Positions 50,762 to 60,190 of a DNA stretch of 64,000 nucleotides are shown here, piece after piece (within the stretch, counting starts at the first letter, position 1; each line of letters starts with the position of its first letter). This DNA is from CAYRSS01 sp964426945. Its GTDB lineage: Bacteria > Planctomycetota > Phycisphaerae > UBA1845. A program made the translations under genes and the position numbers. The notes beneath the pieces are model-generated. The model was not told the origin of the DNA and did no database searches. It worked only from the letters and a program-made list of their open reading frames with translations. The stretch spans positions 1 to 64,000 of the forward strand of contig CAYRSS010000014.1 in NCBI GenBank assembly GCA_964426945.1, in the 5' to 3' direction.

Positions 50762-51140
50762 GGCAGATTCTCCTTCATCGAAAACAGAACGCGAAAGTCC
50801 GCCGGACCGCCACGGACCACCTGGCCCGTACAGGAAGCCCTCGGAACTCTCGATTCGATCAGCCTGATCGCAACACCGCGCGTTGCCGCCTGGCCAGCAC
50901 AACCAAACTCGACGGTATCTCTGAGGGTGCTGCACCCCGCCGAACGACGGGGGAACTGGTTGGACGCTGTCACCACGAAGCGGTACACTCCAGCGCTGCT
51001 GACACCGGAAATTGTGCGCGTAGTATCGGCCGCACGCAACGGCAGCGCCGGCCCCGAGTGCCCGAGTTACGCGGGGGTGACAGATCCGCGGCACCCGCGG
51101 CCCGCCACCACAGCCATCCCTTGTCGTTCGTATTGAAAGT

Positions 51141-51884
51141 GTGACAGGTAAAGCAACACACGAAAGACGGCCTGCAGTGGTCCTGCTCTCCGGCGGGCTC
51201 GACTCCGCCGCCACGGCGGCCATCGCCCGCGACAGGGGCTTTGCCCTGCACGGGCTCTCGTTTCTCTACGGCCAGCGGCACGCCTGTGAGGCGGCTGCTG
51301 CCCGGCGCGTGGCGACGGCCTTGGGGCTTGAGCGCCACGTATTCCAGTCGATCGACCTGCGGGCCTTCGGCGGATCGGCCCTCACCTCGGATCTCGCGGT
51401 CCCCAAGTCCACCGACGGCCGACCCACCACGGAGGGCATTCCGGTTACCTATGTGCCGGCCAGGAACACGATTTTCCTCGCGTTCGCCGTGGGCTATGCG
51501 GAGGTGATCGGGGCGCAGGACATCTTCATCGGCGTCAACGCCGTGGATTACTCAGGCTATCCCGACTGCCGGCCGGCGTTCATCGAGGCGTTCCAGCGCC
51601 TCGCTGACCTGGGCACGCGAAGCGGCGCCGAGGGCCGCGGATTCCGCATTCACGCCCCGCTGATCCAGCTCACGAAGGCGGAGATCATCCGCGAGGGGAT
51701 CCGTCTCGGCGTCGACTTCGGCCTGACGCACAGTTGCTACGATCCCGATCCTGCCGGGCTGGCGTGCGGGGCGTGCGACAGTTGCATCCTGCGCCGGCGG
51801 GGGTTCATTGAGGCCGGCGTGCCCGACCCGACGCGCTATGCGCCGGGCGCCCCGCTGTCGCGGCTCGAACCCGCGGGCGGGTGA
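51141..51884 (+). CDS. queC: 7-cyano-7-deazaguanine synthase
   Basis: This cytoplasmic enzyme of 247 aa makes preQ0 from CDG, ATP and ammonia in queuosine synthesis. The N-terminus shows the ATP-pyrophosphatase loop VVLLSGGLDSAATAAIA, then FLYGQRHACE, VPARNTIFLAFA and IFIGVNAVDYSGYPDCR, all diagnostic. The zinc-binding end reads THSCYDPDPAGLACGACDSC with RRRGF following. The GTG at 51141 is used; the preceding region gives no better start. No other queuosine gene is visible in this window. The tRNA-Lys gene lies about 140 bp downstream with its own promoter. Confidence 0.95.
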   Translation: MTGKATHERRPAVVLLSGGLDSAATAAIARDRGFALHGLSFLYGQRHACEAAAARRVATALGLERHVFQSIDLRAFGGSALTSDLAVPKSTDGRPTTEGIPVTYVPARNTIFLAFAVGYAEVIGAQDIFIGVNAVDYSGYPDCRPAFIEAFQRLADLGTRSGAEGRGFRIHAPLIQLTKAEIIREGIRLGVDFGLTHSCYDPDPAGLACGACDSCILRRRGFIEAGVPDPTRYAPGAPLSRLEPAGG

Positions 51885-51926
51885 GCAGACCGCGCGGCGG
51901 AAACCGGGCAAGCTACCCCGCTTCTC

Positions 51927-51955
51927 TTGACGGTGGCGGCGGATGCTGGTTCAAT
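51927..51955 (+). promoter_or_regulatory. Promoter for tRNA-Lys
   Basis: TTGACG and TTCAAT are spaced by 17 nt, ending 68 nt before the tRNA 5' end. Confidence 0.55.
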
Positions 51956-52023
51956 GCCCGTTTGCGGTGGTCGCGGCCCCAGCCGCCTTCCGGCGACCCG
52001 GTCGTCGGCCCCGCATTCAGGAC

Positions 52024-52096
<73 letters not shown>

Positions 52097-52188
52097 TTCT
52101 TTCCGGGGCGGCGCAACAGCGCCGCCCTGCTTGCATTCACGCCTTGCCGGCATACCGAACCATACCTAACATTTTCAGAACATTCTGC

Positions 52189-52217
52189 TTGCCTGGCCCC
52201 GGATCATGAAGTAGACT
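52189..52217 (+). promoter_or_regulatory. Promoter for the PfkB kinase gene
   Basis: TTGCCT and TAGACT are spaced by exactly 17 nt, 86 nt before the ATG at 52303. Confidence 0.5.
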
Positions 52218-52302
52218 CGCCCTGCGGACTGCAGCGGCGCGGGCGCGTCGTGCGAGTGGCCCGGCGGCGCGCCGGGTGGAGGTCCGGCGGGCGGAGTGTG
52301 TG

Positions 52303-53208
<906 letters not shown>

Positions 53209-53234
53209 CCAGCGTCGGGCGCCTCGCGCTCACG

Positions 53235-53804
53235 ATGCGACTGTTTGTGGCCATTCAGCTGGACGACCGTGTTCGCCAGGCCCTGGCGGATCTCCGGCGT
53301 GCGCTGTGTCCCGGGTGTGAAGGGGTGAGGTGGGTCGAGCCCGCCCTGCTGCACGTGACCGTCAAGTTTCTCGGGGACGCGCCGGACGACCAGGTGACGT
53401 CGATCGCGGCGGGATTGCAGTCAGCCGTGGCGGAGCTTGCGCCGTTCGACATGACGGTGGCGGGCTGTGGCTGCTTCCCGCCGCGCGGCGACGTCCGGGT
53501 GATCTGGGCCGGTGTGCAGGAGCCGGGCGAGGCGCTCGCCCGCTGTGCGCAGGCCGTCGACGCGGCGATGGCGGAGCGGGGATTCCCGCCGGAATCCCGC
53601 CCCTTCGCGGCACATGTAACACTCGGCCGCGTACGCGAGGACCACAGCCGCGGGGCCCTGCGAAGCCGCGTGGCCGCCACCGCGACGACTGCGCTGTCGC
53701 AGCGCGTGACTTCGATAAGCCTGATGTGTTCCTCGCTGTCCCCGCGCGGCCCGAGCTACGCAGTCGTGGCGACGGCGCCACTGGGCGGCGGCGACACCGA
53801 CTGA
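53235..53804 (+). CDS. thpR: RNA 2',3'-cyclic phosphodiesterase
   Basis: This cytoplasmic 2H-phosphoesterase of 189 aa opens 2',3'-cyclic phosphates on RNA ends. The two H-x-T motifs are visible: HVTVKFLG near residue 40 and HVTLGRVRE near residue 127. The N-terminus MRLFVAIQLDDRVRQALADL is characteristic of the LigT/ThpR family. It sits directly upstream of recA (45 bp between stop and start), an arrangement found in many bacteria, which supports both calls. Confidence 0.93.
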   Translation: MRLFVAIQLDDRVRQALADLRRALCPGCEGVRWVEPALLHVTVKFLGDAPDDQVTSIAAGLQSAVAELAPFDMTVAGCGCFPPRGDVRVIWAGVQEPGEALARCAQAVDAAMAERGFPPESRPFAAHVTLGRVREDHSRGALRSRVAATATTALSQRVTSISLMCSSLSPRGPSYAVVATAPLGGGDTD

Positions 53805-53849
53805 ATAATGGCGACTGTCTGAACGGTTTTGACCCGAAGGATCCACGAC

Positions 53850-54980
53850 ATGAAAGAGAACAACACGACGGCAAAGCGGGAAGAGGCGCTCGGACGGACG
53901 CTCCAGCTCATTGAGAAGCAGTACGGCAAGGGGGCGATTCTCCAGCTCGACAAGATGGACGCAGACGTCGACGGCATTTCGACCGGCGCCATCTCGCTCG
54001 ACCTGGCGCTGGGCAACAAGGGGCTGCCGCGCGGGCGCATCGTCGAGATGTTCGGCCCGGAGTCGTCGGGCAAGACCACCATCGCGCTGCACGTCGCCGC
54101 GCAGGCCCAGCGGCTGGGTGGCGTTGCGGCGATCATCGACGCTGAGCATGCCCTCAACCCCGGCTGGGCGAAGAAGTGCGGCATCAACCTCGAACAGCTT
54201 CTCGTCAGCCAGCCCGAATCGGGCGAGCAGGCGCTGGAAATCACCGAGATGCTCGTGCGGAGCAACTCGGTGGACGTGGTGATCGTTGACTCGGTGGCCG
54301 CGCTGATCCCCAAGGCTGAGCTCGAAGGCGCGATGGGCGATTCGCACGTGGCCCTTCAGGCGCGCCTGATGAGTCAGGCGCTGCGCAAGCTGACCGCCGC
54401 CATTGCCAAGTCGCGGACGATCGTCATCTTCATCAACCAGATCCGCATGAAGATCGGCGTGATGTTCGGCAACCCGGAGACGACGCCCGGCGGCCGCGCG
54501 CTGAAGTTCTATGCCTCCGTGCGGCTCGACATCCGCCGCGTGTCGTCGATCAAGGAAGGCGAAACCGTCACCGGCAGCCGTGTCCGTGCGAAGGTCGTGA
54601 AGAACAAGGTGGCTGCGCCCTTCCGCGAGGCGGAGTTCGACATTCTCTTCGACAGCGGCATCAGCGGCGAAGGCGACCTGCTCGATCTGGCGATCAAGGA
54701 GTCCCTCGTCTCGCAGAGCGGAACGTGGTTCAGCTACAAGGACGTCCGACTCGGCCAGGGGCGCGAGAACGTCCGCCAGTTCCTCAAGGATCATCCCGAG
54801 CTGTGCGAAGAGTTGCGGGCGCAGATCCTCGCCAGGAGCGTCCCCGTCGCCGAGGAGGCAGCCGCCACCGGCCGCGTGGTGGAGAAGCCAAAGGAAGAAG
54901 TCGTGCTGAAGACCGCTGGGGGCAAGCCAACACCCGGGGCCGGCAAGGCGGCCGGGGCAAAGCGGAAGGCCTCCGCCTAG
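53850..54980 (+). CDS. recA: Recombinase RecA
   Basis: This cytoplasmic recombinase of 376 aa drives homologous strand exchange and SOS co-protease activity. Landmarks: Walker A GPESSGKTT at residues 69-77, VAAIIDAEHALNP, VDVVIVDSVAALIPKAELEG (Walker B), MSQALRKLTA, VIFINQIRMKIGVMFGNPET and KFYASVRLDIRR. The C-terminal tail is long, Ala/Lys-rich and less acidic than in E. coli (PGAGKAAGAKRKASA). The ATG at 53850 gives the normal N-terminal length. The stop codon TAG is also the first three bases of an inverted-repeat element, which may have supplied it. No clear LexA box was recognised upstream. Confidence 0.97.
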   Translation: MKENNTTAKREEALGRTLQLIEKQYGKGAILQLDKMDADVDGISTGAISLDLALGNKGLPRGRIVEMFGPESSGKTTIALHVAAQAQRLGGVAAIIDAEHALNPGWAKKCGINLEQLLVSQPESGEQALEITEMLVRSNSVDVVIVDSVAALIPKAELEGAMGDSHVALQARLMSQALRKLTAAIAKSRTIVIFINQIRMKIGVMFGNPETTPGGRALKFYASVRLDIRRVSSIKEGETVTGSRVRAKVVKNKVAAPFREAEFDILFDSGISGEGDLLDLAIKESLVSQSGTWFSYKDVRLGQGRENVRQFLKDHPELCEELRAQILARSVPVAEEAAATGRVVEKPKEEVVLKTAGGKPTPGAGKAAGAKRKASA

Positions 54981-55080
54981 CAGTCCGTTGAAAAAGTCGG
55001 AAGCGGCCGATCAGCGCCCGTCTGGCGCGGTCAAGAACGCGGCTTTTTGCTGCGGGTTCGACTTTTTCACCGGACTGCTA
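54978..55080. mobile_element. MITE-like inverted-repeat element on the recA stop codon
   Basis: A 103-bp element has 22-bp terminal inverted repeats differing at one position. The left arm (54978-54999) starts TAGCAGTCCGTTGAAAAAG; the right arm (55059-55080) is its complement with G for T at position 11. It contains no coding frame and no transposase is nearby. It could instead be a large terminator-like hairpin, but the arms are AT-mixed and the loop is about 59 nt. A match to other copies in the genome would decide. Confidence 0.6.
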
Positions 55081-55228
55081 GGCTCCCGGCCCCCAAAGGC
55101 TGGCCTCGCGGCCCCGATTCCGACCTGGCAGCTAACCCGCATGGTCCGCTAAGCCGAAAGACCGATGGGGAGCCCCCTGCGCTGTCGACGCGCGGGGCGC
55201 GCTCCCGCGGTCCGGGCGGAGCGGCGGG

Positions 55229-56320
55229 ATGCGGGTGCACTTCGTGGGGGAGGCGGACGACGGCCAGTCGGTTTCGTCTCACCATGCGCGGCTGCTGGCC
55301 GCCTGCGGCAACGACGTCTCCTTCGACGACGGCCGCGGCTCGTGGGTGCGGCGCTGCGCCCAGATCGACGCCATCCACCTCGTCACCGGACTTCAGCGCG
55401 ACTACAGCCTGCTGCGACGACTGGTGGCGGCGCGAGCCCTGGGCGTGGCAGTCGTTCGATACTGGACCGGGCTCGACATGCTCTGGGCCGAGGCCCATGC
55501 CCCCACCCTCCGCTTCGCGCGGACGCTCGAGGCGCTGGGCGCGCAGCAGTACGCCCCCTCGCTCGCGGCCGTGGAGCAGCTCGCCGCGATGGGCATCACG
55601 GCGCACCTGGGTGAGATCGCCAGCCTGCACATTTCCGCGTCCATTCAACCACAGCCGCTGCCGGCGCAGTTCACCGTACTGTGTCACCTGCCCGAGGCAC
55701 AGCGCGTGTTTCACGGCGGGGAAGTCGTCGATGCCCTGATCCGTCGCTTCCGCACCACGCGATTCATCGTGCTTGGCGACGATCCGGAGCGCTACCGCGG
55801 CCTGGAGACGGTCGAGGCAATCAGGGCCACCGACGACATCTTGCGCACGCTGATGCGCTGCACCGTGGTCGTCCGCCCGATCGCCTGGGCCTGCCGCTCG
55901 CGTCTGATGCTCGAAGCCCTGTCGCTGGGCCGCTACGCGATAGGCTCGTTTGACTGTGCAGGATGCACGACCGCCCGCACGGCCGAGGAGTTCGCCGCCG
56001 CCCTGCGCGATCTGCTACCCCAGCCGGCGTTCAACCTGGCCGGGCGGGAACTGGTCTGTCGCGCCCACGATCGCAAGCGCGTTCGAGCGGTCCTCCACGA
56101 GCAGATCCAGGACGCGGCAGCTGATGCCGCCCGACGCGGCAAGCCCGCGGCTGCGTGGCGGGCCATGATGGCTGCGATCCGCACGCCCGCGCTCTACGCC
56201 CGAACCACGTTCGACGCGCCGAAACCCGCGGAGCTGCGCGGCGCGCATGCACCTCTCGCTGCGCTTCTCAGCCACGGCGAGGCCGCTACCTTCGCGCCGC
56301 CTGACGGATCGGCGTCATGA
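55229..56320 (+). CDS. GT-B type glycosyltransferase-like protein
   Basis: This probable cytoplasmic glycosyltransferase of 363 aa has weak family features: MRVHFVGEADDGQSVSSHHA at the N-terminus, VVRYWTGLDMLW, FTVLCHLPEAQRVFHGG, RFIVLGDDPERYRGL and a late MRCTVVVRPIAWACRSRLML segment that occupies the donor-binding position of GT4 enzymes. The typical EX7E motif is not clear, so it may be an inactive or divergent member. Its stop overlaps the start of the next glycosyltransferase (ATGA), so they are translationally coupled. It opens the polysaccharide-type locus that extends to the right edge. Confidence 0.72.
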   Translation: MRVHFVGEADDGQSVSSHHARLLAACGNDVSFDDGRGSWVRRCAQIDAIHLVTGLQRDYSLLRRLVAARALGVAVVRYWTGLDMLWAEAHAPTLRFARTLEALGAQQYAPSLAAVEQLAAMGITAHLGEIASLHISASIQPQPLPAQFTVLCHLPEAQRVFHGGEVVDALIRRFRTTRFIVLGDDPERYRGLETVEAIRATDDILRTLMRCTVVVRPIAWACRSRLMLEALSLGRYAIGSFDCAGCTTARTAEEFAAALRDLLPQPAFNLAGRELVCRAHDRKRVRAVLHEQIQDAAADAARRGKPAAAWRAMMAAIRTPALYARTTFDAPKPAELRGAHAPLAALLSHGEAATFAPPDGSAS

Positions 56321-57486
56321 GCACGACACCCGTCCCATCTCCACTCGGCGTGCTGGTTGTCGGCCCTTCGCCGGAGGAAACCGGCGGCATGGCCAGCGTG
56401 GTCGAACAGACGCTGACGCTCGACTACGGCGGGCGCTACCGGCTCGAGCTGCTGCCGTTCACGATGTCGCCGGGCGACGAAGGCGCCCCCGACCGCGTCG
56501 GCCGCCACGTTCGGCAGTTCCAGCTGCTTTCGCGCCGCGTGCGGGAGATGTCGGCCTCGATTGTCCACCTGCACACCTGCAGCGGGTTCTCGTTCTACCG
56601 ATCCGTCGCAGACATGATGCTCGCGAAGCGTCTGGGCTGCCGAACGGTGCTGCATGTGCATGGCGCCGGATTTGACCGCTTCTATGCCGAGGCGGCCGCC
56701 ATTCAACGGCGGCTGATCGGCTGGGCGCTGGCGTCGGCCGACGCGGTCATCGCGCTTTCGGGCAACTGGGCGCGTGAGCTGCGCGCGATGTCGCCTCGCG
56801 CCAGCGTTGCGATCATCGAAAACGCGGTAGCTGTACCGGCAGACCCTGTCGAGAAGGCGCACGAGGGCCCCCGCCGCTTCCTGCTCCTCGCGCGGATGGA
56901 CCTGTGGAAGGGCATCGACGATCTGCTTGACGCGATGGCCGCACTGCAGGCCCGCGGCAACCCCGTCACGCTGACGCTCGCCGGGCCGGAGGGCACGGCG
57001 GGCGACGAGGCGACCCTGCGCGAGAAGATCGCTTCACGCGGGCTGGAAGGCGTCGTGCGCTACGTGGGCGTCGTGCGCGACGCCGGCAAGCGACACCTGC
57101 TGCGATGGGCCGATGCCTACGTGCAGCCGAGCCACCAGGAGGGGCTGCCGATCTCGGTCCTCGAGGCGCTGGCTGCGGGACTGCCCATCGTGGCGACCCG
57201 TGTCGGAGCGCTCCCCGAGGTCCTCGAGCCCGGCGTACAAGGCCTGCTGGTGGATCCGCACGCGCCGCTCGCCCTGGCTGATGCGATCGAAACGGTGGCC
57301 GCCAACGCCGGCTTGCGGGCGTCGATGTCGGTCGCGGCGCGCGAACTGGCCGCGCGGCGCTTCTCGACGAGGAGGCTGCGCGACGATCTGCTTCGGTTGT
57401 ATGACGGTCTGGTGAACGCGGATCGCGAGGATCCGCAACTCACGGCTACGGCGGAGACGGCGCGGCCGCTGCCGCGGAGCGGCTAG
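56317..57486 (+). CDS. Family 4 glycosyltransferase
   Basis: This cytoplasmic GT-B glycosyltransferase of 389 aa should add a sugar to a polysaccharide or glycolipid. The N-terminal acceptor domain contains VLVVGPSPEETGGMASVVEQ, SIVHLHTCSGFSFYRS and VLHVHGAGFDRFY. The C-terminal GT4 domain contains RRFLLLARMDLWKGIDDLLD, YVGVVRDAGKRHLLRWADAY and the EX7E-like HQEGLPISVLEALAAGLPIV. Length and motif order are normal for the family. It overlaps the previous gene by 4 bp and converges on a small unknown gene, overlapping it by 4 bp at the stops. Confidence 0.92.
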   Translation: MSTTPVPSPLGVLVVGPSPEETGGMASVVEQTLTLDYGGRYRLELLPFTMSPGDEGAPDRVGRHVRQFQLLSRRVREMSASIVHLHTCSGFSFYRSVADMMLAKRLGCRTVLHVHGAGFDRFYAEAAAIQRRLIGWALASADAVIALSGNWARELRAMSPRASVAIIENAVAVPADPVEKAHEGPRRFLLLARMDLWKGIDDLLDAMAALQARGNPVTLTLAGPEGTAGDEATLREKIASRGLEGVVRYVGVVRDAGKRHLLRWADAYVQPSHQEGLPISVLEALAAGLPIVATRVGALPEVLEPGVQGLLVDPHAPLALADAIETVAANAGLRASMSVAARELAARRFSTRRLRDDLLRLYDGLVNADREDPQLTATAETARPLPRSG

Positions 57487-57833
57487 CGCGAGTCGGGCCG
57501 CGAGAGCGAAGACTCGCCGCACGCGCGGTTGATGTGACTGGCCTTCTCTGCCACCTTGCGATAGCCGAGGTAGTGGATGATCTCGAACACTTCCGACCAG
57601 CTCGGGAAGGGGCGGTCATTGACGCGCTTGTACTCGTCGATGGCCATGATGAAGTCGAGCAGCTCGCCCGAGATCTCGCCTTCCTCGGCGGCCTTGCGAA
57701 CTTCGGCACGGCGGCGGCCCGGCCCGCGGCGGCGGTCCATTCCGCTGCGGCGGTCCACGACGGCCCGGCGACGGTCCGGACCCGGAGCGGCTCCGCTCGC
57801 ACGACGATCGGTTTCGGTTCTGGTTTCGCTCAT
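57483..57833 (-). CDS. Small conserved hypothetical protein with DRR-rich N-terminus
   Basis: I do not recognise a function for this 116-aa protein. Residues 1-45 are very rich in Arg/Asp with DRRSGMDRR-type repeats; residues about 50-100 look helical and carry GELLDFIMAIDEYKRVNDRP, FPSWSEVFEIIHYLGYRKVA. Such DRR-plus-FPSWSEV-x-x-I proteins look like a conserved bacterial type, but I cannot name the family. No strong ribosome site precedes the ATG at 57833. It overlaps the glycosyltransferase stop on the other strand. Confidence 0.65.
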   Translation of the reverse strand: MSETRTETDRRASGAAPGPDRRRAVVDRRSGMDRRRGPGRRRAEVRKAAEEGEISGELLDFIMAIDEYKRVNDRPFPSWSEVFEIIHYLGYRKVAEKASHINRACGESSLSRPDSR

Positions 57834-58092
57834 CACGGGGCGTATCGGCGGCGTCCCGCGGATGCTTGAGTGCGTGCCCGCGGGCTGAAACCGGCTGCGG
57901 CGGAGGCGTGCTTGATCGGACGCAGGCGGGCCGACCGCGCCGAGCTGTCGCGCCCCGCCCGGCCGACCGGCCTCGACGGTGCGGACTTATCAGAACTCCT
58001 CACGACCGAAAACCAGCTCGACCGGTCCTCAGTAGAACAACGGGCGGGAGAGCCATTCCGGCCGGTGGCTCCGCTCCGGTGAGAATCGCAGC

Positions 58093-58596
58093 ATGTCCGA
58101 TGGCTACGCGACGGACCTGGCGAAGCAGAACCTGCGGCGGCTGATCGCCGGGTGCGCCTTGCTCGCGGGATGCGCGGAACACGCATGGTGTGCGGTGGTG
58201 CACTCCTGCGCGTGCGGCCACCTCATGCACGTCATCGCGCCGACCGAGGGGCTCATCACTGACACCGTCGGCGCCATCCTGACCGCCATCGCGGTGGTGA
58301 TGGTCTACCGCTCGAACATGCGGGCTCGACTGCTGGTCATGATCCCGGGGGCCGCGCTGCTCCTGGGCCGCCTGTGGCCCAGCGCCGGCTGCATGCTGCT
58401 TCCCGCCGGGGCGGTGGCGATTGTGGGAGCCCTCGTCTGCTTCCGGCGGCCGCGCAAAGTGGTGTTCGAGGGGCTCTGCCTGGTCTGTGACTACGACCTG
58501 ACCGGCAACGTCAGCGGGCGGTGCCCGGAGTGCGGGACGCAAGTGGGCGTGGATTCACCGTCGGCGGCAGCGTCCGGATCCAGCCGCGCCCCCTGA
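58093..58596 (+). CDS. Membrane protein with C-terminal zinc ribbon
   Basis: This 167-aa protein has two or three hydrophobic segments (about residues 15-40, 55-75, 80-115) and a C-terminal cytoplasmic zinc ribbon, CLVCDYDLTGNVSGRCPECG, with four cysteines as CxxC ... CxxC. This membrane-plus-ribbon layout, with the Y-D-L-x-G core, is common in small planctomycete proteins of unknown function. The N-terminus has extra cysteines (GCALLAGCAEHAWC). GGTGAG lies upstream. A role in membrane regulation is only a guess. Confidence 0.8.
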   Translation: MSDGYATDLAKQNLRRLIAGCALLAGCAEHAWCAVVHSCACGHLMHVIAPTEGLITDTVGAILTAIAVVMVYRSNMRARLLVMIPGAALLLGRLWPSAGCMLLPAGAVAIVGALVCFRRPRKVVFEGLCLVCDYDLTGNVSGRCPECGTQVGVDSPSAAASGSSRAP

Positions 58597-58613
58597 GCCG
58601 GCCGGGCAAACGA

Positions 58614-58662
58614 GAAGGGCGGGCTCCGCGCCGGGATTCTCCCGGCCGGGAACCCGCCCTTC
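58614..58662. terminator. Hairpin between convergent genes
   Basis: GAAGGGCGGGCT pairs with AACCCGCCCTTC (mostly complementary) around a loop with its own CCGGG/CCCGG pairing. It sits between the stops at 58596 and 58692 and lacks a long T-tract. Confidence 0.5.
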
Positions 58663-58691
58663 GATCGAAGCGCGGCGGAGAGGGCTACGAC

Positions 58692-59099
58692 TTAGAAGTC
58701 GTCATCCTCGTCCCCGTCCTCCTCGTCGTCGTCGAACTCGTCGTCGTCGTCGAGTTCGTCGTCGTCGTCGAAGTCGTCGTCTTCTTCCTCGTCTTCGTCG
58801 TCGTCCTCGAACTCGTCGTCCTCATCCTCATCCCACGCGTCGTCGGCGTGCTGGGCGTCGATCGAGGCGAGCAGTTCGCTGGCCAGCTCCGACTCGGTTT
58901 CGGGGACGAACAGCGGGAGGCCCGCCCACGTCGGGGCGCCGGCGGACATGCCGATCTGCACCGGAATGCCGCGGCTCTCCAGGCGTTCACGGTAGACCTC
59001 GGCCTGGTCCTCGTTTTCCGCATAGACCACGGGGACGAAGTCGGCCTGTACATCCGCGACAGAAACGGCCGTCGTCGAGTTGTCGAATCCACGCACCAT
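58692..59099 (-). CDS. DUF2007-like signal-transducer domain with acidic tail
   Basis: This 135-aa protein has two parts. Residues about 15-85 resemble DUF2007 (putative prokaryotic signal-transducing protein): DFVPVVYAENEDQAEVYRER, GIPVQIGMSAGAP, PLFVPETESELASELL. Residues about 88-135 are almost entirely Asp and Glu (DEDEDDEFEDDDEDEEEDD and onward). Known relatives end without such a tail, so it may be a regulatory or calcium-binding addition. The ATG at 59099 is chosen because upstream in-frame sequence is Arg-rich and unlike the family. It is divergent from the PH-domain gene across 267 bp. Confidence 0.8.
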   Translation of the reverse strand: MVRGFDNSTTAVSVADVQADFVPVVYAENEDQAEVYRERLESRGIPVQIGMSAGAPTWAGLPLFVPETESELASELLASIDAQHADDAWDEDEDDEFEDDDEDEEEDDDFDDDDELDDDDEFDDDEEDGDEDDDF

Positions 59100-59366
59100 G
59101 GGTGATCTTCTCACATACCGAATCGCTTCGAAAACACCACGCCGACGCACCCACCGCAGGACGGTACGGAAACGACGGCGGCCGCTCCCCGCGGGGCGAT
59201 TCGTCCCGCGAGGCGCAGAAAGTCTAGTACCGCACCTAGGTCCGTCAAGCCGAAAAAATCGGGATTCTGACGGGTCAGAACGGGCCCTCCACCCCGGCGG
59301 GTGAACTCGCGGAAAACCGCCGGTATCATGGGGCAAACCCCCGATTCCGGGGCCCGGAGCCTGACC

Positions 59367-59996
59367 ATGAGCGATCCCGCACGAACCCCGACATCCGACG
59401 CGGCGCCGACCCCGCGCACCGATGCCGCCGATGCCCGTCCGGCCGATCCTGCCGGGGCGCTCGCCCCGCCCGGAGCCTCACCCGACCTCAACCCGGCCAA
59501 CGAGTCTGACTTGTGGCACGGGCGAACGAGTTGGAAGCACTTCGTCGGCCGCCTTGCGGTCTGGGTGCTCCTCATGGTTGCCGCCGGCTTCGGCGTCGTC
59601 GCGATCGCCCGCGGCTCGGAGGCGATCGACACGAGCGGTGGCTTATTGATGTTCGCCGGCGTGGCGCTGGTGGCCGGGGTGCTGATCGGCTGGCCCGCGC
59701 TGGTGGCGATCCTGGGCAACCGCTACCGCCTGACTTCTCAGCGGCTCTTCATCGACCGCGGCATCCTCAGCGTCACGGTCGACCAACTGGAGTTGATCCG
59801 CGTGGATGACGTGCGGATCCACAAGTCGGTCACGGACCGGATGTTCGGGCTCGGCACGGTAGAGGTCATCTCGACCGACGCCTCCGACCGCGAGATCCGC
59901 ATCGCGGGCATTACGGATTGCGACCTGGTGGCCGAGCACATCCGGCGGCGCATGCGGACGATGCGCAAGTCATCCCTGTACGTCGAGAACCTGTAG
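59367..59996 (+). CDS. Bacterial PH-domain (bPH2) membrane protein
   Basis: This 209-aa membrane protein starts MSDPARTPTSDAAP with a Pro/Ala-rich cytoplasmic leader, followed by two hydrophobic segments (FVGRLAVWVLLMVAAGFGVV and LMFAGVALVAGVLIGWPALV) and then a bPH2 domain: RYRLTSQRLFIDRGILSV, QLELIRVDDVRIHKSV, FGLGTVEVISTDASDREI. The family is thought to take part in membrane stress or lipid-linked regulation, but its role is not established. GGAG precedes the ATG at 59367. It is divergent from the acidic-tail gene. Confidence 0.88.
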   Translation: MSDPARTPTSDAAPTPRTDAADARPADPAGALAPPGASPDLNPANESDLWHGRTSWKHFVGRLAVWVLLMVAAGFGVVAIARGSEAIDTSGGLLMFAGVALVAGVLIGWPALVAILGNRYRLTSQRLFIDRGILSVTVDQLELIRVDDVRIHKSVTDRMFGLGTVEVISTDASDREIRIAGITDCDLVAEHIRRRMRTMRKSSLYVENL

Positions 59997-60190
59997 CAGC
60001 GCCCCGTCTCCGACCGCATGCCCCACGGGCGAGGCTGAAAACGCCGATCACAGCCCGCGGGAGCCACCCCCACGCCCTGCCGTAACCCAATCGCCGCGCT
60101 GCGGCTGCCGATAAGAACGCGTCGGGCTCGCCCGCCGCGGCCGGTCGGCCGGGGAGGGGGTGCGCCCGCTTCGCGGGAGGCTCTACGGAC

